From the NCBI GenBank assembly GCA_946406115.1, contig OX291560.1:7503158-7567157 (forward strand): a stretch of 64,000 nucleotides of DNA. The letters are read 5' to 3'. The stretch comes from Apoda limacodes (Eukaryota; Arthropoda; Insecta; Lepidoptera; Limacodidae). Shown here one piece after another: positions 58,718 to 64,000 of this stretch; position 1 is the first letter of the stretch, and the number at the start of each line of letters is the position of its first letter. A model generated the notes under the pieces. It was not told where the DNA came from and ran no database searches. It saw only the letters and a list, made by a program, of their open reading frames with translations. The translations under genes were made by a program, and so were the position numbers.

Positions 58718-58906
58718 GAAGTAAAAACAGTCGCAAAGGTGTGAAAGAGACAAAGCTAATCTGCGTTCTCTTTTCTCTTTTTATCTAGATATCTCACCTA
58801 GTAGGGGTAAATAGTTTGTAATAAAATAAAAACAATACGTTAAAAAGAGAAAAGAGAACGCAGATTAGCTTTGTCTCTTTCACACCTTTGCGACTGTTTT
58901 TACTTC
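58718..58906. repeat. Perfect 66-bp inverted repeat with 57-bp loop
   Basis: The left arm 58718-58783 starts 'gaagtaaaaacagtcgcaaa' and ends 'tctcttttta'. The right arm 58841-58906 is its exact reverse complement. No mismatch was found in 66 positions. Homology stops abruptly at both ends of each arm. It could be a young MITE, a recent inverted duplication, or a source of hairpin RNA. Confidence 0.85.
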
Positions 58907-60859
58907 TTGAAACAAAACAAAACATTTAATGTATTTTCATGTTCCTCAACGGGCATACTTATATATATTTTTATAATTATCTGCTATTTATGTAAACTTA
59001 AGCAATTTGTACTTTTTTTTGTAGGTACCTACTTATTGAGTTTTCAACCCCAGCTGTGTAAAAAATCCTCTTTTAAAATGATTACAAAATTTCATAATCA
59101 TTTTTTTTTATTAAATTTTAGTTTCGACGTGATCTCTTGCCAAGTAACATTTAAAATATATTTGGAAATAAAAAAACAAAAATACTGCTATATTGGTAAA
59201 TTCTTCCAATAAAAATTCAAATTTCAGACGGACAACAATAGTTTGCAGAACGCAAAATTCATACCTTATACATTCATTACTCAACACACACTTGCCGGTT
59301 ATTTTACGACATATTTTCTTATTACAAAATCAAATACTGTCTATGACACAAGTAGTATGAATATGAATATAGGCAGAATTACTCTTATAACTGGTTGTTT
59401 ATTTTTATATCGCTCTCTGAGGGTTCCGTAGTCTTATATTCTGCCTCTCACCTCGATTCCGATGCGATACATTTAACTGCAACCCATAAATTAAACAACA
59501 TAAAAATAGCAAAAACCAATGCCCTGGCAACAAACACAATCGAAGAAAATTGTCACCGTGTCCGGAGGAATTATCCCGAGGTAATTACAGGATAAGATAC
59601 TTTTAGACCTCTCTATCACCATTTTAAATTTGCACTCGTTTGTGTTACGAATAAACCTTATGTTGATACATATAAATGCGATGTCGTGTGCTAATAGTTT
59701 ATTTGTTTTTAGCTTCGTTGACAGTTGATATTTATCGAATGAGAAAAAATAATGAAGGGTCGTTCGATGTCGCAAAGAATCGATAGATTTCTTAGAAGCT
59801 TATAGTTTTTTTTTTTTGTAATAATTGGTTTTGTAAATATTTTTAGAAATAGCTAAGGTATACTACTTACAAAATAAGCAGAGCAACTCTGAGTTGTTTT
59901 TTGGGTCCCGTACCCAAACGGTACCCTGTTGTTGTCACACTGCTTCTGCTTGTGTTGTTTCTAGAACTCATATTATTTCCACTAGTTATTGATGTAAAAA
60001 TGTAATGATACTTAGATCAATGTTTGTTACTCAATTTAGATGAAATTAAGCACACAGATAGGCCATGACCTGGATTAACCGACACGAGACTTTTCATCCT
60101 GCATCCAATCCTAGGCATTAAACATGACGTCATTATTTCCGAAGATTAATTACCCCAAATGGTTAGTTCCTCAAAGTAGCAGATCTCAAATTTAGAACAA
60201 AATTAGGTATCTGAAGGCAAAACCCGTAGTTTGGTGACAAAAGTGGCTGTTACCACTAAAACCACCAGAACGCTGTTGACAACGCACAGAAGCATATATT
60301 AGCTTTTCTTTAGTACAGTAGTTCACAGTCGCTAATCCACCTTAACCTGACGTGCAAACACAATATTGTTTTTTAAGAAATATCGTTAGCAAATTCTGAT
60401 AAGAAAATAGAATATCTACAATATGCTATAAACAATAATAAGATTATCGTAACAAATTAATATAATAAATTATTAATTCATATGGTGCAGGCACGTATCG
60501 GATGATACAATGGTGGTGTGGGAAAGAAACAACAACTTTTTTTTCATAAAGTGTAAGGGAGACATCGACAAAACGTGTTATTATAGTCGTCAAATTGGCG
60601 CATTTATGTGAAATTCGCTCCGCAACACATCTGCGGACTTAATATTTTAAATTTCTTTAATGGAATTATCTTTTATGTCGTAAAAGTAGTTTTTTCTTCG
60701 TTTTGTAATTTTATTAATTGTGCCATTTTGAATGGCAGCTTGTGTGACATTACAGTGAAAGATTAAGGTAAATTAGGAAATTAAAAGTTAAAATTAATTA
60801 TTGTAATAGTAAAAACTGATGCTTAGTCATAAATAGCAATGCTCATTTCCTTGTCAGGC
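58907..60859. other. AT-rich non-coding DNA
   Basis: Frames at 58871-59212, 59243-59431 and 59491-59775 are composition-driven. 'gagggttccgtagtc' (59418) is another stub of the dispersed family. 60005-60125 loosely resembles a Helitron-like interior. Confidence 0.35.
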
Positions 60860-61138
60860 TCATACGTCCCCACTGTTAGGGCACGGCCTACCCTCACCGA
60901 GGGTGATTTGGGCCATAGTCCACACGGGGCACCCACTGCGGATTGTGGACTTCACATATGTCTTTTTTTTAACATATGCAGGTTTCCTTACGATGTTTCG
61001 TAACCGTTCAACCAGTGGTGTGAGTAATCAATGTACTTGAGAAATCAAGAAAAAAGACTCATTGGTACACGCGGAATTCGAACCTCCGCCACTTAGGACG
61101 CAAGGTGAAATCAAAACCCCTGGGCCACCACCGACTTT
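60860..61138 (-). mobile_element. tRNA-derived SINE, long inverted copy
   Basis: On the minus strand the head is at about 61138 ('gtcggtggtggcccaggggt', 'ttcaccttgcgtcc') with B box 'ggaggttcgaattccgcgt' (about 61088-61070). It runs through 'cattgattactcacaccac' and 'aacatcgtaaggaaacctgc' to 'gggtaggccgtgccctaaca' near 60881. A tail-only relative lies at 10190-10290. Confidence 0.65.
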
Positions 61139-61410
61139 AGTATAATGATCATTTGATATATTGTAAATATAACTGCAAAATTTAATGATCTAATGAATGA
61201 GCCTCGTGATCGTCAGCAGACCATGGTTCGCAACGTGGAACCCTATTTTTTTTAAATCTACTGCTGAATTAGGCTGTTTTCAGTCACATGAATACGAGTT
61301 ATTCATCACGCATGCAGCTATGCTCCACATGCATGGAACTAATCTGAGGAAGCCGCCTGCGTCTTGCGTGCGTGTTTGACGACTACCTGTGAGAATTAAG
61401 TAGAGAGTAG

Positions 61411-61792
61411 AGAGAGTTTGCCTCCCTGTGTGTGTTCTACGGCTTGTAAAATGGGCTGTGTTCTGAGGAATAGTTCGAAATAATGCTCAGGACTACTGTC
61501 CACCATCGCACCTCTCGCTATTAGCAGGGAATTCACCCTTACACCTTAGAACCTAAATAGTCACACACATAGCGTGGTTTTAGAAGAACTTTCTCTCGCG
61601 AACGCTTAGGTAGTGGAACGAGCTGACTGTCAAGGTTTTCTCTAAGGACTACAATATGGGGTTTTTCAAGAAAGAAGTACATAAATTTCAAAGGGCCGGC
61701 AGCGCATGAGTACAGCCCCTGGCGATGCAAGCACCCATAGGCTTCGGTGACCGCTTACCATCAAGTGGTTGTTTGCCACCTTAGTGGTATAA
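61411..61792 (+). mobile_element. LINE 3'-end fragment, longest truncated copy
   Basis: About 380 bp matching 45338-45715, from 'gagtttgcctccctgtgtgt' to 'gccaccttagtggtat'. Frameshifts and stops interrupt the encoded RT C-terminus. It shares 'cttagaacctaaatagtc' with 24195-24453. Confidence 0.8.
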
Positions 61793-64000
61793 AAGAATTT
61801 ATAAAAAGGGCGCCACCATGTATGCGGAACAAGGCTGCGTGCGTGATGAAATACGCATATTACTGAAAACAGCCTTAGCATCTGTTTTTAACGTAAGCAT
61901 CAAGAAAACGAATATATTTGTCCTTTTGCGTCGAATTGGCAAAGTTTAAAAAGCTTGACTGACTAAATAATAGCCAACGCGATGCAAGCGTCAAGGCATG
62001 TCTTGCGTTGCTTTCTCTCGGATACATATATATTATTTTTTTTATCCTGCCATCTATTATATAGATATATATTAGACACAAATTAACTTTATCTCTGATG
62101 TTTATTTATAGAAGTTAATAAAATTTATGGTGTTTTATGATTGTCATCATTATATCAATCTACTTTGGTCCATTGCTGGACAAAAGCCCTTGCGCCAGGA
62201 ACCGGGAATCCATGAAACCGATTTTTCCTCGGGGTACTATTTCTTTACTTTTCGACAGACGATTAATCGCTCGTCCCTGCTGCTTTAACAGCGATAACGC
62301 GAAAGTCTACACAATAAAACAAGACGCTCTCCCAACTGTAGAACGCTAGATGCCTTCACCGTACACACGGAATCTAACATCAATTGACTACTTCTAAACA
62401 TTAAATAATTTTTTGGCCGTTAAAAATACAGGAATATGCAAGTGCCTTTAAATACTTTATGGCTGGTAAAGCCAATATTTACAAAGGAGCTTTTACTAAA
62501 TTGTTACAACTCAGGTATATATGCATTGAACGCATGGCAATAACTTACTTTGAATAATTGAATTCACAAAAAAAATGTTTTAAACTTTCAAATACAAATC
62601 AGCAAATACCTATTAGGTATGTAAAATTGTTACCAAAAATAACGCATAAGACATTTCTCAACGGCGGAATACAAAAGTTTAATAATTGGATGTTTGATAT
62701 TCGGCACTAAATCAAGCTGTAACTACTGAACAGATGGTAACTAATTGTTAGGCCCGTAGTCAGTCAAGTCCGGGTTAAAGAATAAGAAAGGTCTAAGTTA
62801 TCATTCCAGGTTAATTTTTCCATCAGTTATCTAGAACTCTAGGGATGAAAAACCGGATCATATAAAAACAAGAAATATTTTATTTTATTTATAATCTCTA
62901 GAATCTGGAATACATAATTAACACTGCCTAACTAAAAACATCGCAACTATTAAGAAGCCGATCCATCGCCATCGATACGAGTACCTGAATCGATTAAAGA
63001 GTTATTAAAGGTTTCGATGCAAAAAATCGAGGTCTTGCACTATTAATTACAAAATTATTCGTTCTCGATGATTAATTACTTTTAATGCACTGCAGTATAT
63101 ATAGGACAGATGTTCAATTTTCTTCAAAGCAAATTGAATTCTAACAACGGGATACATTACTCACTTTGTATTAATTGTACCTACCTACAGTTTAAAACCC
63201 GTCCAGTTTGAGTCGGGCACCAAGGGTTCTTACAACTTGTAACAAAAGATAAGTCGGATTGAAGGACCAACTGAAGTTGGAGTTGAAAAAATGTTGTTAC
63301 ATAGAGCGACATACGTCACAGTAAATAAACAAAAAATCACCAAATTGTTGTATTATTGTCTCTATTAGAACATACACTTTCATACTTAGGTGTAAGTTAA
63401 AAATATGATAAAAGATTCAATTTTACAATTTAAGGAACTTTAAAGAAGTGTTAAGCTTCTCCGTTGTCCCAATTAAGGATTGCCGATTGACAGCTTCACA
63501 TCGATGTTCGATAATTATCGTACCTACACAAAATATCGATGATGGCCAACATCGATGTTTTTTGACACATTGTGAAGATTACCTTAACAAAACACAGTAA
63601 AATTGTATGGTCTCTATGATAAACGAATTAAAAATAATCTTTTATTAAGCTATATTGTAAAATAAATCTTGATAATAACCTAGTTAAACAGGCATAAGAT
63701 CAAGACAATTTGTTACTCGAACTTACTTATTACTGTGATTACCCTTAATTATATATAAATGTAAAAAAACATAAACTAAACTAAAAATCCAAAAATAAGA
63801 GTACGACAATGACACAAAAGAACAAATTTTTTTTTTTAAGTTTATGAATCCGTTTAATTCAAATCTTGAAAAAAATCGATAAGTACCTACTTAAGAATTG
63901 TTATTAGATGGTAAACTTAGGTTTTCCCTAAGCAATGATACTCGAATACAACTGTGGGAGTCCCTAGTATTATATAAGATGAACTATGCAGACGATGCAA
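61793..64000. other. AT-rich non-coding DNA to the window end
   Basis: 62142-62200 holds an inverse LINE-tail-like phrase (see 25840-25905). Frames at 61875-62081 and 62137-62349 are unsupported. Nothing else assigned. Confidence 0.35.

Overview
This window looks like lepidopteran (moth or butterfly) nuclear DNA. It is about two-thirds A+T, has no operon-like gene packing, and is filled with repeat types I associate with Lepidoptera. These are short Helitron-like elements ending in CTAG, tRNA-headed SINEs, foldback and TTAA- or TA-flanked MITEs, a dispersed element ending 'ggaaccct', and Jockey/CR1-group LINEs. Organism and family names rest on recalled family features, not on a search.

Layout. 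1-10.3 kb: a minus-strand Helitron-like copy (255-465). Then a Helitron-like element (974-2949) split by a 1.7-kb foldback-type DNA transposon with 469-bp inverted repeats and a 9-bp target duplication. Then an isolated candidate minus-strand exon (3417-3469), a decayed DNA transposon (7563-9120) and a decayed minus-strand LINE reverse transcriptase (9110-10065). 10-29 kb: AT-rich non-coding DNA with scattered Helitron-like copies, SINEs, MITEs and 3'-truncated LINE fragments.

29-34 kb: the best evidence for a host gene. A minus-strand gene starts near 33.35 kb with a TATAAG box, a short leader, an ATG and a 32-codon first coding exon (33286-33189). An AG|GTATGT donor follows. A 48-nt second exon (32830-32783) keeps the frame and ends at CG|GTAAGT. 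A tRNA-derived SINE sits in the intron between them. I do not recognise the protein, and later exons were not found with confidence.

34-42 kb: a TA-flanked MITE (35273-35785), a TTAA-flanked piggyBac-type MITE (36531-36909), a threefold imperfect repeat (38261-38572), more Helitron-like copies and a foldback MITE (41251-41517). 42.2-45.7 kb: a near-complete LINE with an AP endonuclease reading frame (42831-43598) and a reverse transcriptase reading frame (43613-45667), then a short 3' UTR and poly(A). The two frames are out of register, so the copy is probably dead. At least eight truncated relatives of its 3' end lie elsewhere in the window.

45.7-64 kb: a seven-copy 69-bp minisatellite (47082-47564) that appears to have expanded inside a dispersed repeat, two plus-strand SINEs, a possible terminal exon (50471-50618), a perfect 66-bp inverted repeat (58718-58906), and otherwise AT-rich sequence with no supported gene. 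Apart from the LINE and the minus-strand gene start, the open reading frames here look like chance frames or transposon remnants.
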